Shown piece after piece: positions 1-7,205 of a stretch of 21,498 bases of DNA. Source of the DNA: JAVBOW01 sp031551595 (GTDB lineage Bacteria > Bacteroidota > Bacteroidia > Bacteroidales > Rikenellaceae); the NCBI GenBank assembly GCA_031551595.1, contig JAVBNK010000074.1:1-21498 (forward strand), read 5' to 3'. Made by a program: the position numbers and the translations under genes. The notes under the pieces were generated by a model. The model searched no databases. It worked only from the letters and a program-made list of their open reading frames with translations, and was not told the DNA's origin. Every line of letters starts with the position of its first letter. The stretch's first letter is position 1.

Positions 1-271
1 TCAGCCGCTCCAGCGTGCGCACCAGCACCGGCACGCCCCCCAGCGGCAGGAACTGTTTGGGCAGGGCGCCGACATCCCCGGCGGTTCCGGCCCGCCGCAT
101 ACGGGTGCCGCTGCCTCCGGCAACCACGATCACGGCGATCCCGCGCCCCTGCAGAAGGCCCTTCGATTCAGTCCCGGCGCCCCTTCCGGATACGCTGTCC
201 GGCGACCCGCACCCTCCGGCCGGGAGTGCGCTGCGATCGCCCCGGGCGATCGCAGCCGGGGCTTCCGGCAT
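1..271 (-). CDS. ispD: 2-C-methyl-D-erythritol 4-phosphate cytidylyltransferase, N-terminal part (partial)
   Basis: IspD transfers CMP from CTP onto methylerythritol 4-phosphate in the non-mevalonate isoprenoid pathway, in the cytosol. The minus-strand translation shows the nucleotide-binding signature IAVIVVAGGSGTRM, then LPKQFLPLGGVPVLVRTLER, which matches the glycine-rich CTP loop and PKQ motif of IspD. The rest of the gene lies beyond the left edge. The start is uncertain. ATG at 271 is 16 bases after the SDR stop but gives about 46 extra low-complexity residues that span a perfect 12-bp palindrome. GTG at 133 would start almost directly at the first beta strand and may be the true start. 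It is the last visible member of the minus-strand operon. The family call is fairly sure, the start is not. Confidence 0.82.
   Translation of the reverse strand, partial: MPEAPAAIARGDRSALPAGGCGSPDSVSGRGAGTESKGLLQGRGIAVIVVAGGSGTRMRRAGTAGDVGALPKQFLPLGGVPVLVRTLERL
231..255. repeat. Perfect 12-bp inverted repeat between the SDR gene and the ispD core
   Basis: CTGCGATCGCCC (231-242) and its exact complement GGGCGATCGCAG (244-255) are separated by one base. Each arm holds the octamer GCGATCGC. It falls in the doubtful N-terminal extension of ispD, which fits better with a non-coding or transcript-processing hairpin than with protein-coding sequence. No T-tract follows on the minus strand. Confidence 0.6.
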
Positions 272-287
272 CCCGCCGGAGGATCGT

Positions 288-1352
288 TTATTTACGGTAT
301 CGCTCATCGCTGTAGGCTTTCAGTACGCGGTCCAGGGTGTGCCCGACGGGCGTATAACGGAAATCGGGCAGGCATTCCCTGACCTTCGATCCTCTGTAGT
401 AACATTCGCGCAGGGCGGCCTCCGCCGCAGGGCGGGTAAGCGTCTGCGGGCGTCCCGTGAGTTTCGAGCGCAACCGGTCGCCACGCCAGGCGGCGCCGAT
501 CAGCAGGCGTCCGGCACGGATCTTCGGCGGACGCTTGCCTGCCAGCGCGGCGGCGCGGGAGATCAGGTCTTTATAGCTGAGGTTTTCGGATACGAGGATG
601 AACCGCTGGCCGTCCGCCCCGTCGCAGTCGGCCAGTCCGGCCTCGGCGCGCGCCACGTCGCGCACATCGACGTAGCCCATCACCCCGGTGGTATAGAAAG
701 GGATGCCGCTGGCGGCGAAAGGGACGATCAGCGTGCTGCCGCCCGAACGCCAGTCGCCCACCCCCAGGATGATGCCCGGATTGACCACGACGACCTCCAG
801 GCCTTCGGTACGGCCGCGCCAGGCGCGGTTCTCGGCGTAAAATTTGCTCACCCCATAGGGCGACGTGCCTGCGAGGTTTTCCAGGTCGGTGCTCTCGGTG
901 ATGAATTTTTCGCCCTCGGGAACTTCGCCCAGGGCCGCCACCGAGCTGGTATGCACCAGCCTGCGTACACCGCACGCCACGGCCGCATCGACCACATGCT
1001 CGGTGATCTCGACGTTGGTTTCGATCAGCCCGGCCGCATCGTCGCCCGTCATCGACACCACCGCCGCGCAATGGAACGCCACCCCGACCCCTGCGAACGC
1101 CTCGCGCAACCCCTGCGGGTCGTTCAGCGCCACCTCGGCGGGGTGCAACGGACCTTCATAGTCCTTCGCGGCGATTTTCTCCGCCAACTCCGCGAACCCT
1201 TCGCGGCGCAACGTGGCGGCCAGGGCGTCCAATCGTTCCAGCGACCGCACGGGCAGCACGATATCCCCGTACCCGCGCCTGAGCAGTTCGGCCACCAGGT
1301 GGCTGCCGACCATGCCGGTCGAGCCGGTCACCAATGCACGTTCATCCTTCAT
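288..1352 (-). CDS. NAD(P)-dependent epimerase/dehydratase, extended SDR family
   Basis: A 354-residue extended short-chain dehydrogenase/reductase with a Rossmann fold. The cofactor loop is TGSTGMVG (residues 9-16, the GxxGxxG pattern). HTSS (134-137) supplies the catalytic serine and YGVSK (166-170) the Tyr-Lys pair. This arrangement is typical of dihydroflavonol-reductase-like and sugar-nucleotide-like reductases; the substrate cannot be read from the sequence. The start codon lies 11 bases inside the end of the upstream yhbP-like gene, so the two are probably translationally coupled. The gene ends 16 bases before the most upstream ispD start. Length and motifs look intact. Confidence 0.88.
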   Translation of the reverse strand: MKDERALVTGSTGMVGSHLVAELLRRGYGDIVLPVRSLERLDALAATLRREGFAELAEKIAAKDYEGPLHPAEVALNDPQGLREAFAGVGVAFHCAAVVSMTGDDAAGLIETNVEITEHVVDAAVACGVRRLVHTSSVAALGEVPEGEKFITESTDLENLAGTSPYGVSKFYAENRAWRGRTEGLEVVVVNPGIILGVGDWRSGGSTLIVPFAASGIPFYTTGVMGYVDVRDVARAEAGLADCDGADGQRFILVSENLSYKDLISRAAALAGKRPPKIRAGRLLIGAAWRGDRLRSKLTGRPQTLTRPAAEAALRECYYRGSKVRECLPDFRYTPVGHTLDRVLKAYSDERYRK

Positions 1353-1761
1353 CGTTCCATATCAGTTTTTTGCCGAATCCCAGCGTATTGTCAGTCAGCT
1401 TCATCCACACGGGCCGGAATTCCCACATGGATAACCCCGCCAGCGCCGCATAAGGGAACCGCTTGATATATATATTCTTCGCGACCGCCGCTTCATCGCC
1501 TTCGAGGGGGCGCACCCGGCCGCGCAGTTGCAATCCCTGCAATTTGCCTACCACACGCGTTTCCAGCACGATGGATGCCGCGGCCACGGGATTTTCCAAC
1601 GCCTGCGCGGCATGGTGCGTACGGTGCTCCGAGGTAAAAACCAACGCCTCCCGCCCCACGGCATAGAACATATTGCTGCAATGGGGCGCGTCGTCCGCCG
1701 CGGTGGCCAGCGTCAGCACATGGTGGCGGGCGATGAATTTACCGATTTGCTTGGGCCACAT
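1342..1761 (-). CDS. YhbP/UPF0306-like protein, pyridoxamine-phosphate-oxidase-type split barrel
   Basis: A 139-residue protein recognisably similar to E. coli YhbP: it shares the initial helix with ARHHVLTLAT, the central block ending RGRVRPLEGDE, and the C-terminal signature LTDNTLGFGKKLIW. The family has the FMN-binding split-barrel fold, but its activity is not established, so a flavin-dependent role is only inferred. Its first 23 bases overlap the end of the M23 peptidase gene, and its end overlaps the SDR start by 11 bases, placing it firmly inside one transcript. Small cytosolic protein with no signal peptide. Confidence 0.85.
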   Translation of the reverse strand: MWPKQIGKFIARHHVLTLATAADDAPHCSNMFYAVGREALVFTSEHRTHHAAQALENPVAAASIVLETRVVGKLQGLQLRGRVRPLEGDEAAVAKNIYIKRFPYAALAGLSMWEFRPVWMKLTDNTLGFGKKLIWNDEG

Positions 1762-3052
1762 GGGTCGTATCCCTGCGCACGTTATTGATCGAATCGAGTT
1801 GCGTGATCCTCAGCGAGTCGGCCAGCGTTCCCCGGACTTCGGCGATGATCCGGTCGCGCACCCATTCGAAATCGGCGCGGTTGGCGGCCGAGATCGGCTC
1901 GGCAGGCTCCGAAGGCACTTTCAGGGGGTCGATCGGCGTGCCGTTGCGGGTGAGCTGGAAGTCCAGGTGGGGGCCCGTGGAAAGGCCCGTGCTGCCCACG
2001 TAGCCGATCAGGTCGCCCTGCCGGACGCGCACCCCGCTGCGGATGCCTTTGGCGAAGCCGCGCAGGTGCATGTAACGCGACACCAACCCTTTGGCGTGCT
2101 TGATGCGGATCGTGTTGCCGCCCCCGCCGACCCAGCCGCAGGTGGTAACCGTGCCGTCGGCCACCGCCATCACGGGCGTACCCGACGGTGCGGCGTAATC
2201 CACGGCGTGGTGCGCCCGGCGGATTTTCAGGATCGGGTGCAAACGCCCGTTCGAGAAGCGCGACGAAATGCGCGAATATTTCAGCGGCGCCTTCAGCAGG
2301 TTCTTGCGCAGGCTGTTGCCGCTCTCGTCCCAATACGATATTTTGTCGCCCTGCCTGAAAGGAACGGCGTAATATTCCTTGCCGCAGTGGGTGAACACCG
2401 CGCCCCAGATGCGGCCCGTGCCCACGCTCACCGAGTCGACGAACTGTTCGTCGTATATGACCGTAAACGAATCGTCCTTTTGCAATCCGAAGAAATCGAC
2501 CGACCATGCGTAGATGTCCGAGAGGTCCATCGCCAGGCCGGGCTGCATACCGTTGTCGACCATGCAATTCCACAGCGAGCTGGTGATCGTGCCGCTGCGC
2601 CGCTGGCGCTGGACGGTGACCTCTTTCCGGAAGCGCGTGACGGCGATCGAGTCGGCCCGAAGGTCGAAGACCTGGTAATTGATCACACTCTCCCCATAAA
2701 CCAGGTAGGCCAGCGAAGGCACCGAGTCGCGCGTGAAGAACATATGGTAATTGTGTCCGGCGCGGATGGCGCGGGGGTCGAACACTTCGCGGGGCATGCG
2801 CGCCAGGCGGTCGATGCGCTGCGGCGAAACGCCCCGCGACCCCAGGATCACCGACATGCTCTCGCCCTCGGCCACCACGCCGTCGCGTTCGTCGTAGAGT
2901 TCGTATTCGATGCCGAATTTCAACCGCAGGGGTTGTTCGTCAACTGTTTCCTCCGCATATTCGGCCCGGTCGCGGCACATCCACACCGTTATCCCTGCCG
3001 CCGCGAGCAACAGCAATCCCGCCGCGACCCCTATCCATTTCCTTTTTTCCAT
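1739..3052 (-). CDS. M23-family metallopeptidase (LytM/MepM-like), membrane anchored
   Basis: A 437-residue predicted peptidoglycan endopeptidase. Residues 7-24 form a hydrophobic N-terminal segment (signal anchor or signal peptide), so the enzyme should act in the periplasm. The C-terminal catalytic domain begins near residue 260. HHAVD (281-285) gives the first zinc ligands of HxxxD, followed by YMHL (His329) and GPHLDF (His362, Asp364). Most M23 enzymes have HxH at the last motif; here the second His is Asp. The rest of the domain, including the GSTGLSTGPH run, is well kept, so the protein may be active with an altered ligand. The region before it probably folds as the helical/LysM-like part seen in MepM relatives. 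First gene of the minus-strand operon. Confidence 0.9.
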   Translation of the reverse strand: MEKRKWIGVAAGLLLLAAAGITVWMCRDRAEYAEETVDEQPLRLKFGIEYELYDERDGVVAEGESMSVILGSRGVSPQRIDRLARMPREVFDPRAIRAGHNYHMFFTRDSVPSLAYLVYGESVINYQVFDLRADSIAVTRFRKEVTVQRQRRSGTITSSLWNCMVDNGMQPGLAMDLSDIYAWSVDFFGLQKDDSFTVIYDEQFVDSVSVGTGRIWGAVFTHCGKEYYAVPFRQGDKISYWDESGNSLRKNLLKAPLKYSRISSRFSNGRLHPILKIRRAHHAVDYAAPSGTPVMAVADGTVTTCGWVGGGGNTIRIKHAKGLVSRYMHLRGFAKGIRSGVRVRQGDLIGYVGSTGLSTGPHLDFQLTRNGTPIDPLKVPSEPAEPISAANRADFEWVRDRIIAEVRGTLADSLRITQLDSINNVRRDTTHVAQANR

Positions 3053-3149
3053 GATCGCGTAAAATTAATAAATCCCCCCGGAATTACGGTAAAAATACCG
3101 GACGAAACGGAAAAAAGGAGGTGTAAACCGGAATCTGCCGAAAAATCCG

Positions 3150-3157
3150 TATCTTTG
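3150..3157 (+). promoter_or_regulatory. Bacteroidota -7 box for the 3184 gene and asmA
   Basis: TATCTTTG fits the TAnnTTTG consensus exactly. Transcription would start near 3163-3165. This puts the alternative GTG start at 3172 only a few bases into the message and favours ATG at 3184. No convincing -33 TTTG is seen. Confidence 0.5.
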
Positions 3158-3183
3158 GCGCGTCAACCATTGTGACCTTAATC

Positions 3184-3873
3184 ATGGATATCGAGGACGG
3201 TTTACGCGGCCAGCTCGCCGCACGGCTTACCGAAAAAGCCAACATGCAGCAAAAGGTACATGACAACACCGTGTGGGTGTTCGACCAGTTCAAGGAGTTG
3301 CTGCATGAATTTTCCACCGAGTTGGACGAACATCTCGACCAGCGGCTCGACAAACGCGTGCGGATCGAATACCGCGACCGCGGCAAGTTCGAAGCCCAGT
3401 TGCAGGTGGCGGGCGACGTGCTCGTCTTCACGATGCACACCAACGTCTTCACCTTCGAGCAGGGGCACCCCATTTGGGAGAATCCCTATGTGGCGGCTGA
3501 CCACAACAATGCCTACTGCGGTATCATCAGCATCTACAACTTCCTCTCGGACTCGTTCAAATACAACCGCAGCGGCGACGAGGGCTACTTGATCGGGCGC
3601 ATCTACGTTAACCGCGACCTGTGCTATTTCGTCGAAGGCTCGCGCCAGGCGGGGCTGCACGTCGACCGCTTCGGCGGCGGGCGCATCGACCAGGGCACGC
3701 TGCTCGACATCATCGGCAGCGCGGCGGCCTACGCGCTCGACTTCGATATGTACGCGCCGCCGTACGACCTGGTGAAAGTGGTCACGGTCGACCAGCTCAA
3801 CACCAAATTCGAAAGTTCCAAAATGGACACGGGCAAACGCCTGGGGTATGAATTCAGCATAGAGGATATATGA
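3184..3873 (+). CDS. Conserved-looking protein of unknown function, coupled to AsmA
   Basis: I do not recognise this 229-residue protein. It has no signal peptide or membrane segment. Residues about 10-50 are helical and charged, possibly a short coiled coil (VWVFDQFKELLHEFSTELDE). The rest is mixed alpha/beta with many aromatic residues and blocks that look conserved, for example VFTFEQGHPIWENPYV and RIYVNRDLCYFVEG. It is probably cytosolic. The frame is open from GTG 3172; ATG 3184 is chosen because of the promoter at 3150. Its stop overlaps the asmA start in an ATGA arrangement (3870-3873), so the two are co-translated and may act together on the envelope. That link is inferred from position only. 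Confidence 0.8.
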   Translation: MDIEDGLRGQLAARLTEKANMQQKVHDNTVWVFDQFKELLHEFSTELDEHLDQRLDKRVRIEYRDRGKFEAQLQVAGDVLVFTMHTNVFTFEQGHPIWENPYVAADHNNAYCGIISIYNFLSDSFKYNRSGDEGYLIGRIYVNRDLCYFVEGSRQAGLHVDRFGGGRIDQGTLLDIIGSAAAYALDFDMYAPPYDLVKVVTVDQLNTKFESSKMDTGKRLGYEFSIEDI

Positions 3874-6521
3874 AAAAAACACTGAAAATCACCGGAATCG
3901 TCGTCGCATCATTGCTGGTGCTGATGATCGTGCTCCCGATCGCCTTCAAAGGGAAGATCAGGGATGCCATCGTGAATAAAGGCAACGAAATGATCGACGC
4001 ACGCTTCGACTTCGGCGGCATCGGCATCAGCCTGTTCAAACATTTCCCGTCGGTTTCGGCCACGCTGCGCGATTTCTATATCGTGGGCGTCGACCGTTTC
4101 GAAGGCGATACGCTCATCAGCGCGGGCCGTGTGACCGTGGCCTTCAACCTGATGTCGCTTTTCGGCGACGACGGGTATGAGGTTTCCCGCGTGGCGCTCG
4201 ACCGGGCGCTGCTCAACGCCATCGTCCTCGAAGATGGCAAAGCCAACTGGGATATCATGAAACCCGCACCCGAAGAGCAGCCCGGGGACACCACTGCGGC
4301 GTCGGATATCAGGATCAAACTCAAGAACCTGGCCATTAACAACCTGCGACTGGCCTACGACGACCGTGCGGGCAAAATGTACGCCTCGGTGGCGGACTTC
4401 GGGGCAACGATGTCGGGCGATCTGGGCGCTTCGCGCAGCGTGATTAAACTCAAGGCGCTCGCCGAAGGCATAGACTTCCGCAGCGGCGGCATCGGCTACC
4501 TCAATGGGGCCGAGTTCGAAACCCGCATCAACCTCGACGCCGACCTCGACGCGATGAAATTCACGCTGCAGGACAATATGCTGCGCATCAACGCACTGGA
4601 AGCCATGCTGGACGGTTGGGTGGCCGTGGCGGACGACGCGACGGACATGGACCTGACGTTCTCCACCCCGCAGATCGACTTCAAGAATATCCTTTCGCTG
4701 ATCCCGGCGGTCTATGCCAAAGACTTCGCCAGCGTGCAGACCACCGGACAGGTGAGCCTCGGCGGCTGGGCCAAAGGTCGCATGGCAGGCGACGCGTTGC
4801 CCGCGTTCGAGGTGAAGATGAACGTCGCCGACGCCACGTTCCGCTATCCCGACCTCCCGGCAGGGGTGACGGCGATCAATATCGACGCCAAAGCCGAAAA
4901 CCCGGGCGGAACGGCCGATGCAACGGTCGTAACGGTCAACCCTCTGAGTTTCAATATGGCCGGAAATCCGTTCAAACTGACCGCCGTGGTGAGCACGCCG
5001 GTGAGCGACGCGGCGTTCGACGTCTCGGCCCACGGGGTGATCGACCTGGGCAAGGTCAGGGAGGTCTATCCGCTGGACAGCATGGAACTCAACGGCCTGA
5101 TCGACGCCGCCGTGACGGTGGCCGGGCGCATGTCTTACATCGAAGCGGAACAATACGACAAGATGAAGGCCGAAGGCAAGGTGTCGCTTACGAATATGTT
5201 GTTGCGTACGGCCGGAAACCCCGATGTGGACATCAAAAAATCGGTGCTCACGTTCTCTCCGCGCTACCTCGACCTGAGCGAAACCAACCTGCTGGTCGGC
5301 AAGAACGACCTGACGCTCGACAGCCGCGTGGAGAACTATATGGGCTACGTGCTCAAGGACGAAGCGCTGCACGGCAAACTCAACCTGCGCTCGACCTACC
5401 TTAACGTCAGCGACCTGCTGGGGAGCGGTACGCCTGAAACGACCCCGGCCGACACCTCGGCCATGACGGTGATCGAAGTGCCCAAAAACCTCGACTTGGA
5501 CATCACGGCCGCGCTGACGAAAGTGATCTACGACAACATCACCCTGGACAACGTGCAGGGCCGCATCGTGGTGCGCGACGGCAAAGCCGACATGCAGAAC
5601 CTGTCGATGAATACCCTGGGCGGCAACGTCAAACTGACCGGTACGTACAGCACCGCCCAGAGCGTCGAACAACCCGAATTCGCGGCTGCGCTGGCCATGA
5701 CCGGGCTGTCGTTCGCCGAAACGTTCCGTTCGCTGACCACCATACAGAAACTCGTGCCGCTGTTCGAAAACCTCGAAGGCAATTTCTCGGGCTCGATGAA
5801 CCTCACCACGAAGCTCGACCAGGCTATGAGCCCCGTCCTGCAAACCATGAACGGTACGGGAAGCCTTTCGACCAAAGATCTGGGCCTGTCGAAGGTGGGC
5901 GTGATCTCGGAAATCCTCTCGCTCACGAAATTGGCGGGCGTAGCCGACAAAAAGGTCAGGGACATGAAGGTCAGCTTCACCGTGACCGACGGCCGCGTGC
6001 AGACCAATCCGTTCGATATCAAACTGGGCGACGCCGCGATCAACCTTTCGGGGAGCACGGGCCTCGACCAGACCATCGATTATACGGGTAAGGTGTCGCT
6101 GCCCGCCGCGGTGGCTGCGGCCACGCGCATGTCGAACGTCAACCTGAAGATCGGCGGCACGTTCACTTCGCCCAAAGTGTCGGTGGACCTGAAGGACGCC
6201 GCCACACAGGTGGTCAAGTCGCTCGTCGGCGATGCGGTGGGCGACGTGGGCAAAAAGTTGGGCGTAGACCTCTCCGATGCGCAGAAGCAGAAGGAAACCC
6301 TCGTCGAAACCGCACGCAAAGGGGGCGAACTGATCATGGAGAACGCCCAAAAGCAAGCCGATGCATTGGTCGATAAGGCCAAAGACCCGCTGTCGAAACT
6401 CGCCGCCCAGAAAGCGGCCAATACGATCCTCGTGCAGGCACAGCAGCGTGTGGATGCCATGGTCGAAAAGGCCACCATCCAGGGCGACTCGATCATCGCC
6501 CGCGCCAAGGCCGGGAACTGA
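3870..6521 (+). CDS. AsmA-family protein
   Basis: An 883-residue protein with one N-terminal transmembrane segment (about residues 8-27, after MKKTLK) followed by a very large periplasmic part of repetitive beta-strand character. The N-terminal block around FDFGGIGISLFKHFPSVSAT and the strand-rich middle are typical of Bacteroidota AsmA proteins. The part from about residue 550 to 800 corresponds to the AsmA C-terminal region. AsmA/TamB relatives are bridge-like proteins linked to outer-membrane assembly and phospholipid transport; the exact cargo here is unknown. The last 80 residues are Gln/Lys/Ala-rich and likely form a coiled coil (near NAQKQADALVDKAKD and QAQQRVDAMVEKA). Translation is coupled to the upstream gene by a 4-base overlap. 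Three hairpins follow the stop codon. Confidence 0.9.
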   Translation: MKKTLKITGIVVASLLVLMIVLPIAFKGKIRDAIVNKGNEMIDARFDFGGIGISLFKHFPSVSATLRDFYIVGVDRFEGDTLISAGRVTVAFNLMSLFGDDGYEVSRVALDRALLNAIVLEDGKANWDIMKPAPEEQPGDTTAASDIRIKLKNLAINNLRLAYDDRAGKMYASVADFGATMSGDLGASRSVIKLKALAEGIDFRSGGIGYLNGAEFETRINLDADLDAMKFTLQDNMLRINALEAMLDGWVAVADDATDMDLTFSTPQIDFKNILSLIPAVYAKDFASVQTTGQVSLGGWAKGRMAGDALPAFEVKMNVADATFRYPDLPAGVTAINIDAKAENPGGTADATVVTVNPLSFNMAGNPFKLTAVVSTPVSDAAFDVSAHGVIDLGKVREVYPLDSMELNGLIDAAVTVAGRMSYIEAEQYDKMKAEGKVSLTNMLLRTAGNPDVDIKKSVLTFSPRYLDLSETNLLVGKNDLTLDSRVENYMGYVLKDEALHGKLNLRSTYLNVSDLLGSGTPETTPADTSAMTVIEVPKNLDLDITAALTKVIYDNITLDNVQGRIVVRDGKADMQNLSMNTLGGNVKLTGTYSTAQSVEQPEFAAALAMTGLSFAETFRSLTTIQKLVPLFENLEGNFSGSMNLTTKLDQAMSPVLQTMNGTGSLSTKDLGLSKVGVISEILSLTKLAGVADKKVRDMKVSFTVTDGRVQTNPFDIKLGDAAINLSGSTGLDQTIDYTGKVSLPAAVAAATRMSNVNLKIGGTFTSPKVSVDLKDAATQVVKSLVGDAVGDVGKKLGVDLSDAQKQKETLVETARKGGELIMENAQKQADALVDKAKDPLSKLAAQKAANTILVQAQQRVDAMVEKATIQGDSIIARAKAGN

Positions 6522-6534
6522 CGGCATGAATTCA

Positions 6535-6592
6535 GCGTGGGGCCGTAATAAAGGCCCCCACGCAGGGCCCGGGGAGGCCCGGCACTCCCCGG
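6535..6592 (+). other. Two consecutive GC-rich hairpins downstream of asmA
   Basis: First hairpin: GCGTGGGGCC (6535-6544) pairs with GGCCCCCACGC (6553-6563) with one bulge. Second: CCGGGGAG (6569-6576) pairs exactly with CTCCCCGG (6585-6592). Neither has a T-tract. They may protect the 3' end or assist the terminator that follows. Confidence 0.5.
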
Positions 6593-6605
6593 AACGATGA
6601 AAAAG

Positions 6606-6638
6606 GGAAAGGAGGCGTTCGGCCTCCTTTCCTTTTTT
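6606..6638 (+). terminator. Intrinsic terminator of the asmA operon
   Basis: GGAAAGGAGG (6606-6615) pairs perfectly with CCTCCTTTCC (6623-6632), with a C-G pair closing a small loop, and is followed by six T (6633-6638). Confidence 0.88.
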
Positions 6639-6700
6639 CACCGGCATACCGGTCGGAAACAACCGATGGAACTGCCGTAAACTTGTGATTATGCCTTATT

Positions 6701-6988
6701 TAACGTGAGTCGCATCGAGCAACCCATCCTGACATTGGGCCAATGGCTATTGATAGCCATTTGCAAGCCCGCCCCTGTCAACCGACGCCAAGCCGGGCGC
6801 CATCAAACTTGTTTGAATGGCCGGGGCGCGAAGGAGGAGGGCGAAGCCAACGCACGGGCAGGGGTGGGGTTTTCAGTACAGATGCGGCTTCGACAGAAGC
6901 CGTTCATGCGAGTCGCGCTTAAGGAATCGCGAAATCTGATGCCGGAAAACAAACACATCACACGATTCCTTAAGCGCAACTCACGTTA
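6701..6988. repeat. 288-bp segment bounded by imperfect 13-bp inverted repeats
   Basis: TAACGTGAGTCGC (6701-6713) matches the complement of GCAACTCACGTTA (6976-6988) at 12 of 13 positions. Inside the right end, GAGTCGCGCTTAAGGAATCG (6910-6929) is complementary to 6963-6982 at 19 of 20 positions. The form recalls a MITE or a structured RNA, but no flanking target duplication is evident. Confidence 0.4.
6781..6836 (+). repeat. Dispersed 56-bp repeat, copy A
   Basis: Matches copy B (16697-16752) at 51 of 56 positions with no gaps. It contains an internal hairpin, GCCATCAAAC against GTTTGAATGGC with one bulge, followed by the conserved block GGCCGGGGCGCGAAGGAG. Confidence 0.75.
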
Positions 6989-7205
6989 TTGTAAATGCAA
7001 CTTAATGAAACTGCGTCCATCAAATCAGCTAAAATTCATTCAAAACTTACCGCAGAACCTATTCCGGGCACCGTGAGAGGGTGCAGGGCAGGTTTTGTGA
7101 AAGATGAAAATCAGTCCGTTTTTGATCATATTGCCCCTTTCCATCTGCGATATCGGCGAATTACGACCCGGCGCGTGCCACATCCGGGCGTCCACGCCTT
7201 GGCTT

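Larger units (their letters stand above)
6640..7205. other. Gene-free intergenic region with palindromes and a dispersed repeat
   Basis: No credible gene is seen. The open frame through 6705-7076 crosses repeats and shows no protein-like features. The region holds a perfect palindrome AATGGCTAT-tg-ATAGCCATT (6742-6761), one copy of a 56-bp dispersed repeat (6781-6836), and a 20-bp inverted repeat with one mismatch (6910-6929 against 6963-6982). A 13-bp imperfect inverted pair (6701-6713 and 6976-6988) encloses all of these. It lies between the convergent ends of asmA and the acyltransferase gene. The last 200 bases (7000-7205) show nothing notable. Confidence 0.6.

Noticed and set aside
231..255. 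HIP1 octamers (GCGATCGC) as a sign of cyanobacterial DNA
   Set aside because: Only three copies were noticed, two in one palindrome and one cut by the hairpin at 14042-14070. All other features are of Bacteroidota.
15..1466. A long plus-strand frame (483 residues) opposite the SDR gene, and similar long antisense frames at 1673-3175, 3909-6662, 7494-9236, 9098-11131 and 16844-18397
   Set aside because: They are mirror frames of well-supported genes, arising from high GC at third positions. Their translations are rich in Arg, His and Ala and lack family motifs.
6705..7076. A 123-residue open frame in the gap after asmA
   Set aside because: It runs through palindromes and the 56-bp repeat, has no signal or domain and no initiation site. 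It is best explained as chance in GC-rich repeat DNA.
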